From assembly GCA_030524475.1 (NCBI GenBank), contig JAUNGO010000004.1:10856-74855 (forward strand): 64,000 nucleotides of DNA. Reading direction: 5' to 3'. Below the pieces are notes generated by a model. That model did no database searches, had not been told where the DNA came from, and worked only from the letters and a program-made list of their open reading frames with translations. Shown in pieces: positions 1-8,078 of the stretch. Origin of the DNA: Eggerthellaceae bacterium (GTDB lineage: Bacteria; Actinomycetota; Coriobacteriia; Coriobacteriales; Eggerthellaceae). Position numbers and translations under genes: made by a program. Positions within the stretch are counted from its first letter, which is position 1, and every line of letters begins with the position of its first letter.

Positions 1-448
1 AGTTCAGGCCGTGCACGTAGCGGTCGTTCGGGCGCATACCCGCCTGCCAGAACAGGCGCGCCTCGGTGTCTTGCCACAGGTCGAAGTCCTCCTGCGTGAA
101 GGGGCTGACCGTGGGGACGCCCGTCGAGCCCGACGAGGTGGCCATGAAGATGACCTCTTCCTCGGGCACGGAGCACATCTCGCCGAAGAAGCTGCCGACG
201 TGCTGGGTCTCACGCTCGGTTTTCTTGTCGATGAACGGGAACTTCTCGATGTCCTTGAGGGTTTTGATGTCCTCAGGTTTCACGCCCGCCGCATCGAAGG
301 TGCGCTTGTAGTACACCGTGTTCTCGTAGGCGTACTTCACCATGGCTTGCAGACGCTCGAGTTGCATGGCCTCGAGCTCGGGGCGCGGCATGCACTCGAT
401 CTCGGGGTCGTAGTATTTCTGGTCGTACGGAATGTCCTTTTTCGCCAT
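1..448 (-). CDS. Phenylacetate-CoA ligase family protein (PaaK-like), N-terminal part
   Basis: The first 149 codons of an adenylate-forming ligase run off the left edge of the window. The start is ATG at 448 on the minus strand. The protein opens MAKKDIPYDQKYYDPEIE, the usual start of phenylacetate-CoA ligase / coenzyme F390 synthetase-like enzymes. Near residue 115 it has the phosphate-binding loop SSGSTGVPT (family SSGTTGKPT). Family members activate aryl acids as AMP esters and pass them to CoA in the cytoplasm; which acid is used here cannot be read from the fragment. It is divergent from the LysR regulator at 973, which could control it. The C-terminal half lies outside the window. Confidence 0.85.
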   Translation of the reverse strand, partial: MAKKDIPYDQKYYDPEIECMPRPELEAMQLERLQAMVKYAYENTVYYKRTFDAAGVKPEDIKTLKDIEKFPFIDKKTERETQHVGSFFGEMCSVPEEEVIFMATSSGSTGVPTVSPFTQEDFDLWQDTEARLFWQAGMRPNDRYVHGLN

Positions 449-972
449 GGTTTCTCCTTCTACTGTTTCATGGTGCTCGTTTATGGCGTTCTGGCTCGCT
501 TTCGACGTCGCAAGCGCCTGCACGCAACGCACCTGCGCCGGGTACCGCGTTTTTTCAGCACGTTGTATGAAACCACGAACGCCGCTCGCAAACAACCTTT
601 TTCGCCATTCGATGTTTCGATGCTTTGTTATCTGTAAAAACGATATCTCAGTTTATGTAGAATGAGAATACAATAGCGAATGCCAATAACCGAGCGTACG
701 ATAATGCAGAAGAGGGCGAACGGGGCGCGGCGTTTTTGGTGTGGTGGCGGCGTTTCGCGTATCGTGCGCGCCGCGTTCCGCGCGACGCGGTGCGTGGCGG
801 GCGACGTGGTGCGCGACGCGACTTACGTTACGTCCCGCGTTCCGCGTGGCGCGCGACGTGGTGCGCGTTGTGCGTTGTGCGGAACGCAGCACGCGATGCG
901 CCTACCGTTGCGCGCCGCGTGTTTCACGTGAAACATTCTTCTGCAGAAAAACGACCCACGAGAGGTTTCCTC
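449..972. other. Divergent intergenic region (524 bp)
   Basis: Spacer between the divergent PaaK-like and LysR genes. Its left half (about 600-700) is AT-rich and probably holds the promoters. About 730-910 is GC-rich low-complexity sequence in which the word gcgacgtggtgcgcg occurs twice. An exact parS site lies at 920-935. No convincing gene is seen. Confidence 0.6.
920..935. other. parS site (exact)
   Basis: Exact 16-mer TGTTTCACGTGAAACA, 37 bp upstream of the LysR start. Confidence 0.85.
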
Positions 973-1902
973 ATGACGCTTCAACAACTTCGCTACCTTA
1001 TCGCCATCGCCGAGTACGGCTCGATCAACGCGGCGGCGCACAATTTGTACGCGTCGCAGTCGAATCTCTCGACCGCCATCAAGGAGCTCGAAAGCGAGCT
1101 GGGCATCACCATTTTCACGCGCAGCAACCGCGGCGTCACGCTGACGAACGACGGCACCGAGCTTTTGGGCTACGCGCGGCAGGTGATCGAGCAGGCCGAC
1201 ATGCTTGAGGAGCGCTACGCGCCGAGCGGCACCGACCACGCGCGGCTGGCCGTGTCGTCGCAGCATTACTACTTCAGCGTGCAGGCGTTCATGAACACCG
1301 CCGACGCGTTCGCGGGCGGAGAATACGAGTTCATACTGCGCGAATGCGCCACGGGAGAGATCATCGACGACGTGCGCACCTTCCGCAGCGAAGTGGGCGT
1401 TCTCTACACCGACGACTTCAACCGCCGCGTGCTGAGCAAGGCTTTCGCCGACGCCGACGTCGACTACTACCCCCTGTTCGAGGCGCGCGTGCACGTGTTC
1501 GTGGGAGAAAGCCACCCGCTGGCGTCCAAGACGCTGGTGAAGCCGGAGGATCTCGAGCCGTTCCCGCGCTACGCCTTCGAGCAGGGCACGTCCAACTCGT
1601 TTTACTACGCGGAAGAGCCGTTCAGCTATCTGCCCCATAAGAAGAACATCCACATTTCCGACCGCGGCACGCTTACCAACCTGCTTACGCACTACAGCGG
1701 CTACACGCTTTCGACCGGCGTGTTGTCGAGCGAAATGCATACGGGCATCGTGTCGATTCCGCTCGACACCGACGCGCGTATGCAAGTGGGCTACATCATG
1801 CACAACGAGCGCAAGCCGAGCGCGCTGCTTGAAAGCTACATAGCGAACCTGCGCGCCGTCATCAAGGAGAACCCCACGGTCACGGCCTATTTGGGCGAAT
1901 AG
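973..1902 (+). CDS. LysR family transcriptional regulator
   Basis: A 309-residue protein, normal for LysR regulators. The N-terminal winged helix-turn-helix is clear: MTLQQLRYLIAIAEYGS, then the recognition region with SQSNLSTAIKELESELG and FTRSNRGVTLT. The rest fits the periplasmic-binding-protein-like effector domain. The open frame extends upstream to 736, but the HTH starts exactly at ATG 973, with AGAGG a few bases upstream, so I use 973. It is divergent from the PaaK-like ligase and may regulate it; that is inference from position. A parS site lies just upstream and could overlap its promoter. The effector is unknown. Confidence 0.88.
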   Translation: MTLQQLRYLIAIAEYGSINAAAHNLYASQSNLSTAIKELESELGITIFTRSNRGVTLTNDGTELLGYARQVIEQADMLEERYAPSGTDHARLAVSSQHYYFSVQAFMNTADAFAGGEYEFILRECATGEIIDDVRTFRSEVGVLYTDDFNRRVLSKAFADADVDYYPLFEARVHVFVGESHPLASKTLVKPEDLEPFPRYAFEQGTSNSFYYAEEPFSYLPHKKNIHISDRGTLTNLLTHYSGYTLSTGVLSSEMHTGIVSIPLDTDARMQVGYIMHNERKPSALLESYIANLRAVIKENPTVTAYLGE

Positions 1903-1965
1903 GGCGGCGCTGCCCGCCCACGCCGCGCGGGCGGGCAGCTTCCGTAAAGCGATTTTCGCAAAAAG

Positions 1966-1981
1966 TGTTTCACGTGAAACA
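1966..1981. other. parS site (exact)
   Basis: Exact 16-mer; palindrome extends to 22 bp. Lies 63 bp after the LysR stop. Confidence 0.85.
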
Positions 1982-2009
1982 CTTCTAAACGCGAAATTGC
2001 GAATAGGAA

Positions 2010-2025
2010 TGTTTCACGTGAAACA
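2010..2025. other. parS site (exact)
   Basis: Exact 16-mer, 28 bp from the previous site. Confidence 0.85.
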
Positions 2026-2213
2026 TCCGTAGGCGAAATCCCGCGCGGAAACGTTTTGCGCGCACGATTCCGCCCGCGTTGCGCGGCGCGCTGCGCGGCG
2101 GACAGCGCACGCGTGCACACCCCCAGATTCACAGTTTAGTAACGGTTTTTCAACGCTCCTCCCTGCAAACGTATGCTTATAGCACGTAGGCCGAGAGGAG
2201 CGTCCCTAAGATC

Positions 2214-4082
2214 ATGGTCGACAAGGAAATACAACAGTGCATGCAGTCGAAGCGCCTGTCGCGGTCGACGGTGGTTATCGTGTGCGTGCTGCTCGTCGCG
2301 TTTTTCGCCGTGACGGTGAACAACATGGCGACCATTTCGGCGCAAGTCGAGTCGATCAAAAGCGGCCCTTATCCTGTTTCGGTGGCTGCCGGGCGCGTGG
2401 AGACGCTGCTCGTCAAGCTGCGCACCGTCACCGAGAGCCCGGCATATCTCAGCTCGGAGGATGCCATCGATGACGTGGTGCAAGCATATATCGAGGTCAA
2501 CGAAGATATGACCGACAAATTAACCTTCATAAAGAATAATTATACGCTCGATCCCAACGACGCGCATATGCTGCAGAGCAGCTACGACGAACTTGTCGCG
2601 CGGCAAAACGAGTTCGTCGGCATGTGCGTTGACCCCGCGTACTCCGACGACGAGATTTTGCAATACGTCGACGAGCAGCTCTACCCCCTTATCGACAGCA
2701 TGCTGGCGCTTGACGTGGACATACTCGACAAGTCCACCGAGGCGGTCGACTCCATGTACACCACCGTCAACGCCGCCATCACGCAGACGATCATCGTTTC
2801 GTGCATTCTCATGGCGGGTGTTTCCCTGGCGCTGGTCATGTACACCTACATTCTTCACCGCAAGAGCAACCGCGAGGAAGCCCTGCGCGACAACCTGCGC
2901 GACGCGCTCACGCTTGCTCAAAGCGCGAGCGCCGCGAAGTCGGCGTTTCTCGCCAATATGTCGCACGACATTCGCACCCCCATGAACGCCATCGTGGGGC
3001 TCACCTCAATTGCGCAGGCCCATTTGGACGAGCCCGCACGCGTCAAAGACTGCCTTGAGCGCATCGGCGCGTCGTCGAAGCACCTGTTGGGGCTCATCAA
3101 CGACATACTCGACATGGGTCAAATCGAGAGCGGCAAGATTTCTTTGAGCGAGGAGCCGTTTTCCTTTAAGTGTCTTGTTGACGACTTCGCCGCCATGACG
3201 TCGCCGCAGGCGCGCGCGAAAAAGCTCGATTTCAGCGTCAACGTTGGTCACATCGAACACGATATGCTGGTCGGCGACGCCATGCGGATCAACCAAATCC
3301 TGCTGAATCTCACGAGCAACGCCATCAAATATACCCACGAAGGCGACCTGGTGAAAATATGCATCAGCGAGGAGACGAGCCTCCGCGAAGGGTTCGGCGT
3401 CTACCGTTTCGTCGTCAAGGACTCGGGTATCGGCATGAGCGAAGGCTTCCTCACCCACATTTACGACGCCTTCGAGCGCGAACGGAACGAAACGACCAAC
3501 TTCACCGAGGGTACGGGGCTTGGTATGTCGATCACGAAAAGCGTGGTCGACCTCATGGGCGGCACGATCACCGTCGAGAGCTCTCCCGGCAAAGGTTCGA
3601 CGTTTACCGTCGACCTTCCGCTCAAGTTTGCGCAAAACGACGAGTTGCACGTTTTAGACGAATGCGAAGGCGGCGCACGGGCGCTAACAGGGCGCGTTCT
3701 GCTTGTTGAAGACAACGAGTTGAACAGCGAGATTGCTTGCGAGCTGATCGAAGGGTTCGGCGTGGAGGTTGTCACGGCGCGCGACGGCGTCGAAGCGGTG
3801 GAGATGATGAAGGCCGCGCGGCGCAGCGAGAGGGCGGGCTACGACCTTGTGTTCATGGACTGGCAGATGCCGCGCATGAACGGCATCGAGGCAACGCGGG
3901 CAATTATTGCGTGGGAGGCGGAGCTCGGCCTTCCGCACACCCCCATCGTCGCCATGACGGCCAACGCGTTCAACGAGGATCGCGAACAGGCGCTCGCAGC
4001 CGGCATGGACGCCTTCATGGCGAAGCCCGTCGACCTCAAGGAGTTGGAGAAGAACCTGCGGAAATATCTACCGAGCACCTAG
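2214..4082 (+). CDS. Hybrid sensor histidine kinase with C-terminal receiver domain
   Basis: A 622-residue membrane sensor kinase. Transmembrane segments are at about 19-41 and 183-207, enclosing a short extracytoplasmic sensor region. The HisKA phospho-acceptor is H251 in NMSHDIRTPMN. The ATPase domain has the N-box (LNLTSNAIKYTHEG), G1 (DSGIGMSEG) and G2 (GTGLGMSI). A receiver domain follows with DN near its start, phospho-acceptor D549 in FMDWQMP and the conserved Lys in MAKPVD. Such proteins relay phosphate His to Asp, usually onward to an Hpt protein or separate regulator. No partner regulator is adjacent, so output is unknown. An internal ATG at 2238 is a possible later start. The stop codon lies inside a terminator stem. 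Confidence 0.9.
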   Translation: MVDKEIQQCMQSKRLSRSTVVIVCVLLVAFFAVTVNNMATISAQVESIKSGPYPVSVAAGRVETLLVKLRTVTESPAYLSSEDAIDDVVQAYIEVNEDMTDKLTFIKNNYTLDPNDAHMLQSSYDELVARQNEFVGMCVDPAYSDDEILQYVDEQLYPLIDSMLALDVDILDKSTEAVDSMYTTVNAAITQTIIVSCILMAGVSLALVMYTYILHRKSNREEALRDNLRDALTLAQSASAAKSAFLANMSHDIRTPMNAIVGLTSIAQAHLDEPARVKDCLERIGASSKHLLGLINDILDMGQIESGKISLSEEPFSFKCLVDDFAAMTSPQARAKKLDFSVNVGHIEHDMLVGDAMRINQILLNLTSNAIKYTHEGDLVKICISEETSLREGFGVYRFVVKDSGIGMSEGFLTHIYDAFERERNETTNFTEGTGLGMSITKSVVDLMGGTITVESSPGKGSTFTVDLPLKFAQNDELHVLDECEGGARALTGRVLLVEDNELNSEIACELIEGFGVEVVTARDGVEAVEMMKAARRSERAGYDLVFMDWQMPRMNGIEATRAIIAWEAELGLPHTPIVAMTANAFNEDREQALAAGMDAFMAKPVDLKELEKNLRKYLPST

Positions 4083-4108
4083 CGCGCCAAGGATGCGGCG
4101 CGCTAGGT
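4077..4108. terminator. Bidirectional terminator-like hairpin between convergent genes
   Basis: Perfect 12-bp stem (4077-4088 with 4097-4108) and an 8-nt loop. The TAG of the histidine kinase gene is inside the left arm. It lies between the convergent kinase and M28-like genes and could serve both. Confidence 0.6.
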
Positions 4109-4201
4109 TTGCAGCGAAAGAACGTACCTCGAGTGTGCTTGGCGCGTCCGACATGCCTCGCACGCCAGGCGTGTTCAGCACATAGAACGCACCGAGAGCA
4201 G

Positions 4202-7200
4202 TTAGATGTTCTTCAGAATTTCCATCACGAAGTCGGCGTTGGCGAGCATCGCCTCTTCGCTTACGTTGTCGGCTATGTCGTCGGCCTCTCCGTAGAACGC
4301 GGGTTTCCCGCCTTCCATGCCGGCAAGGTGCATCGTCTGGTAGCCGTGGCGGGCGGCGCACACCGCCGCGCCGTCGTTCCACAGCATCGACGTCGTGCTG
4401 ACGCCCATACCGAGCGTCTGCGACGCCTTGCGCGTGTAACGCTTCATGCGTGACGACGACTTGACCGCGCGGAACGTGCCCTCGCGCTCGACGAGCGAGA
4501 GGTCGCCCGCGCCCAAGCCGTCGAGCTCGATAATGATCGAGCCCTTGAGATCGGCTTCGTGCTCGGCGATGAACGCCTCCATGCCGCCGTTGCCCGCAAG
4601 TTCCGCACCCAGCGCCACGAACCACACCTCGGTGTTGATGTCGGGATGGCGGAAACCGTAGATGCGCTGGACGTTTTCCGCATGGACTTCGTCGAGATCG
4701 GCCGCCGCGTGCTCGGCGGGCTCTGCTGCATACGAAGCGCCATCTGCCAACGGGTCGATCACCACGCGGCCCGTAGCCGACGCCGAGGTCGCAGGCACGT
4801 CGGCGGCGCTTTCGGCATACCCGCTCACCGATCCCGCAGCTTGGTCAACAGCCGCGTCGGTGTTGTAGCCGCCGCGGGCGTCGTAGGCGTCGTAGGCGCC
4901 GTAGTTGGCGTCGTTGTCGTTGTATTCGTCGTAGCCGTTTTCGTAGTCGTCGTAACCGTCAACGTAATCGCCGGCAGCGGACGCCTCGTCGGCACGCGCC
5001 GCTTTCCCCGCCCGGTTCTTTCGACCCGCTTTCGAGCCGCGCTTCGTCAACTTGCTCAAAGTCTCGCGCGAGAACGCGCCGCCGTTCCACGGGCGCGACC
5101 CACTCGGCGTCGGCGCGGCGGGTTGCTCGTCTTCCCACTCGTCGTATCCGTAGTCGTCGTAGTCGTCGTAACCGTCGTCTTCCGCATAGTCGTCGTACGA
5201 GCCGCCCTGCAACTGGCTTTGGTCGAGCATTTGGGTGTCGCCCGCGTCTTGGCGGAAGCTCTCCCAACCGCCGCGCGCCTGACCGACCGCCCGCGCCTCG
5301 AAGTTCTCGTCGACGTCGAGCCACTCTTGCGCGCTCGACTCGACCTGCTGGTCCTTCTTGCGGCCAAACTTGAACTTGCCGAAGAAACGCCCGGCGCGCG
5401 ACTTGGGCATATCCACGTACCCCGGCCCCGCAAAGGCACCGGTTTCCGTGTACTGCTCCTCGTAAGCCGAGTCGTCGGCGTCGTCGACGTACATATCATC
5501 GGGACTCACGTCGTCAAGCAGCTCGTCGCCCACAGGCGCGAACGCGCCCGTTGCCCCAACCGACGCGAACGCGCCGGCTTGATTCACGTTTTGCGCGCTC
5601 GCCTGCGCGGGTTCCTCCGCCTCGGAAGACCCTTCGCTTGCGTGTGCGTCTTCTTTCATGTTGAGAATGCCCGAAAGGGACGGCAGCGCCGCGCGCAGAG
5701 AAGCCTGTCGCGCCGCCTGTTGAGCAGCTGCGTTGTCCTCGCCTTCCGCCGCGCCCGCAGGCGACTGAGCCAGCGGAGCAGATTGGCGATGCTGCGTCGT
5801 GGTGTCGAGCGGGGCAAACGAGCCCGTAAAGCTCGGGAGCGTGATTGCGCGCTTCTTGCGTTGCTTGGGTTGGTGCGGCTGACCCGGCTGGGCTTGTGCG
5901 GCAGCGCTTTCCGCCGCTGACAACGTTTCACCTGAAACGTTCGGAAGATTGAGATTGACCGAGTCGAGCGCCGGAATGGCGTCGGCATCGAGCACGTTCA
6001 CGCGCCCGACAGCGGAGCGCCCCTCAAACGGCGAGGCAGGTGCGGAAGCCGGCGTCGGGGACGCGGAAGGGACAACCGAGACGGGAGAGATGGTGCCAGC
6101 AACGCCTGAGTCGGCGGCGGTAGCTGCGGCGCCACTCGCACCCGCGCCCGAAACGCGAGCGTTTCTGAGGTCGGCAGCGGCGCGGCGCATTTCGTCGGCG
6201 TCGACTGCCACGGGCTCGAACGCATGCGTCTTGTCGGGAGAAATTTCGGCGCCGCTCGTTTCGACGGGCAAAGCTTCTGCAAGCACGCCGGGCGCGCCGG
6301 ACGCGACGGCTGCAGCAAATTCCGAAGGTTCCGCTTGCGAACCTTCGGCGGCAACCATGTTTGCGACGTCCTCGACGTCAGGCATTTCGGTTGCCACAAT
6401 GTTTTCGCGCATACGCTGCAAGCGCTGGTCAACTTCGGAAGAAGCCGCGAAGGGCGTGGCGCGAGAGGGCTCGTCGACCGAAGCCGACGCGGCAGAAGGC
6501 GAAATCGACGCCGCTCCACGCGCCGCAGCGGCGTCGAGGGCGTCGGCGTACCGCGAGCGCTGGCTCGGGCTCGCAGGCGCGGCGGGAGATTTCTTAGCCT
6601 TTGCCTGCGCCGTCTTGAACCAATCGGGCACGCCGGCGTTAGCCGGAGCCGCCGAGGGGTTCGCGTCGGCAACGTTCGAGCCGCCAGCCGTCTCCGCTGC
6701 CGCGGAGGCGGCGTTTGCTGCTGCGGCGGCGGCGCCCGCCGCTGCCGTTGCGCCTGCAACACCCGCAGCGACCGCGCCGTCGGCGGCGGAAGACGCGCCC
6801 CATCCAGCCGCATCGCCCGCAGCACCAAGGGCGGATTCAACGCCCGCGGTGCCCTGGTCGGCAGCTTGCCCGGATACTGCTGCGAAGTCGGCGGCCGCGC
6901 CGTGCTCCGAAGCTGCGACGCCAGCGCCCGCGGCTTCGCCGTACGGCGCGCGCGGTGCGAAAGCCGCGTGCGTCTCTTCGCGACGCGCGCGTTTTTCTTC
7001 TTCCGTCGCTTCTATAGGCAGCGAACCGTTCACTTGCACGAGGTTGTGCGAAATGTCGATGTTGATCGTGTTGCTTACCGGCTTGCCGGACAGCGCCGCC
7101 ACGGCAGCCTTCGCCGCCAGCAGCCGTGCCTCGGGGGACTCCTCCGCGAACTCAGGCTCCTTGATCGGAGACGCGCCGTAGGAGTCGTCGTACTCGAATT

Positions 7201-8011
7201 CCGCGCCTTCCGGAACAAGACCCATTTCGCGCGCCGCCTCTTCGCCGTGCATACGCGCCTCGATTTCCTCCTCCGACACGCGCCCGCGCCCGATGCGCGT
7301 CGCCACCTCGGCGAGGACCGACACGCCCGCCGCATTGCAGTTCGCGCCCTCGTTGTAGGGAGCGAAACGGCGAACGAGGAAACCGACAAGCGGAAGCGCC
7401 GCCAAAATCATCGAAACGACCGACAGGATGTTCAGGAAAATAAGCAGCCCGCCTTCCGCATTCGAAACGAAGCGGAGAAGCAGCAAAAGGGGAATGAGAA
7501 CCAAGCCGGCGAATTCCGCCCACTTCACGTAAGGGTAGGTTGCGAGCACCGCGCTGCCGAGGTCTTTGCGCACCTTGCCGCTGTCGTAGCGCGCCACAAG
7601 AACGATCTTGCGGCGGCGGGGCGATGCGGTTGCCGACGACGCGGCGGGCTCGTACTTCGTGACGACGTTTTGGCTGACGCCTTGGCTCAAGAGGCGCGCG
7701 ACGACCGGCTGCCAGAACGTCTCCAGCCCGAACAGAACGACCGCGATCAACGAAACGATCAGGGCGGGGATTACTGCTATCGGGGCAAACAGCGCCACGA
7801 GTGCCATGACGACAGCCACGCCGCTGCAAATGGCGCGGGGCATTTCGTAGTTCGGGTTGCAGTTGAAGTCTTCGACCTCGGCGGCGAGCCCAGCCTCGTG
7901 CTGGAACACGTCGCTTATATACAAAGCCGCCTGCTGCTCTTCCTCAGTTCCCGCAGGACGTGGTCCTATGGTCTGCGACAAATGCGCAACATGCTCTTGA
8001 ATCTCGGACAT
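4202..8011 (-). CDS. M28-peptidase-like membrane protein, metal ligands lost, with about 870-residue low-complexity insert
   Basis: A 1269-residue protein. Residues 1-240 and 1113-1269 together resemble a zinc aminopeptidase (M28) domain, but it is split. Hydrophobic segments lie at about 62-97, 166-182 and 187-212. Between about 245 and 1112 lies an insert rich in Ala, Ser, Pro, Asp and Tyr with DDYDDY-type acidic runs, probably disordered. Comparison with known M28 ligands: HxD becomes R141-Y-D143; the Asp of GANDNASG becomes C225; the EE pair becomes E1137-L1138; the Asp of the INLDxxG-like strand is kept (D1164); the last His becomes G1241. I infer a pseudopeptidase. A decayed parS lies in the insert coding region. 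It is transcribed after the dinG and 620-residue protein genes; function unknown. Confidence 0.75.
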   Translation of the reverse strand: MSEIQEHVAHLSQTIGPRPAGTEEEQQAALYISDVFQHEAGLAAEVEDFNCNPNYEMPRAICSGVAVVMALVALFAPIAVIPALIVSLIAVVLFGLETFWQPVVARLLSQGVSQNVVTKYEPAASSATASPRRRKIVLVARYDSGKVRKDLGSAVLATYPYVKWAEFAGLVLIPLLLLLRFVSNAEGGLLIFLNILSVVSMILAALPLVGFLVRRFAPYNEGANCNAAGVSVLAEVATRIGRGRVSEEEIEARMHGEEAAREMGLVPEGAEFEYDDSYGASPIKEPEFAEESPEARLLAAKAAVAALSGKPVSNTINIDISHNLVQVNGSLPIEATEEEKRARREETHAAFAPRAPYGEAAGAGVAASEHGAAADFAAVSGQAADQGTAGVESALGAAGDAAGWGASSAADGAVAAGVAGATAAAGAAAAAANAASAAAETAGGSNVADANPSAAPANAGVPDWFKTAQAKAKKSPAAPASPSQRSRYADALDAAAARGAASISPSAASASVDEPSRATPFAASSEVDQRLQRMRENIVATEMPDVEDVANMVAAEGSQAEPSEFAAAVASGAPGVLAEALPVETSGAEISPDKTHAFEPVAVDADEMRRAAADLRNARVSGAGASGAAATAADSGVAGTISPVSVVPSASPTPASAPASPFEGRSAVGRVNVLDADAIPALDSVNLNLPNVSGETLSAAESAAAQAQPGQPHQPKQRKKRAITLPSFTGSFAPLDTTTQHRQSAPLAQSPAGAAEGEDNAAAQQAARQASLRAALPSLSGILNMKEDAHASEGSSEAEEPAQASAQNVNQAGAFASVGATGAFAPVGDELLDDVSPDDMYVDDADDSAYEEQYTETGAFAGPGYVDMPKSRAGRFFGKFKFGRKKDQQVESSAQEWLDVDENFEARAVGQARGGWESFRQDAGDTQMLDQSQLQGGSYDDYAEDDGYDDYDDYGYDEWEDEQPAAPTPSGSRPWNGGAFSRETLSKLTKRGSKAGRKNRAGKAARADEASAAGDYVDGYDDYENGYDEYNDNDANYGAYDAYDARGGYNTDAAVDQAAGSVSGYAESAADVPATSASATGRVVIDPLADGASYAAEPAEHAAADLDEVHAENVQRIYGFRHPDINTEVWFVALGAELAGNGGMEAFIAEHEADLKGSIIIELDGLGAGDLSLVEREGTFRAVKSSSRMKRYTRKASQTLGMGVSTTSMLWNDGAAVCAARHGYQTMHLAGMEGGKPAFYGEADDIADNVSEEAMLANADFVMEILKNI
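5924..5939. other. Degenerate parS-like site inside a gene
   Basis: Palindrome-like 16-mer CGTTTCACCTGAAACG: both end bases changed and the central CACGTG reads CACCTG. In the host gene it encodes V692-S-G-E-T, the same frame as the exact intragenic sites. Confidence 0.45.
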
Positions 8012-8078
8012 AAGTTTTGCCTTTCGCTTTCAAACAGCGCATGATCAGGGCATAATAAAGTTTTAGTATACGCCATTT

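Larger units (their letters stand above)
1903..2213. other. Intergenic region with two parS sites (311 bp)
   Basis: Between the LysR and histidine kinase genes. It holds exact parS sites at 1966-1981 and 2010-2025 and a GC-rich stretch of about 2040-2125. No gene is seen. Confidence 0.6.

Noticed and set aside
736-972. N-terminal extension of the LysR gene
   Set aside because: Would place 79 Arg-rich residues and a parS translation before the conserved HTH.
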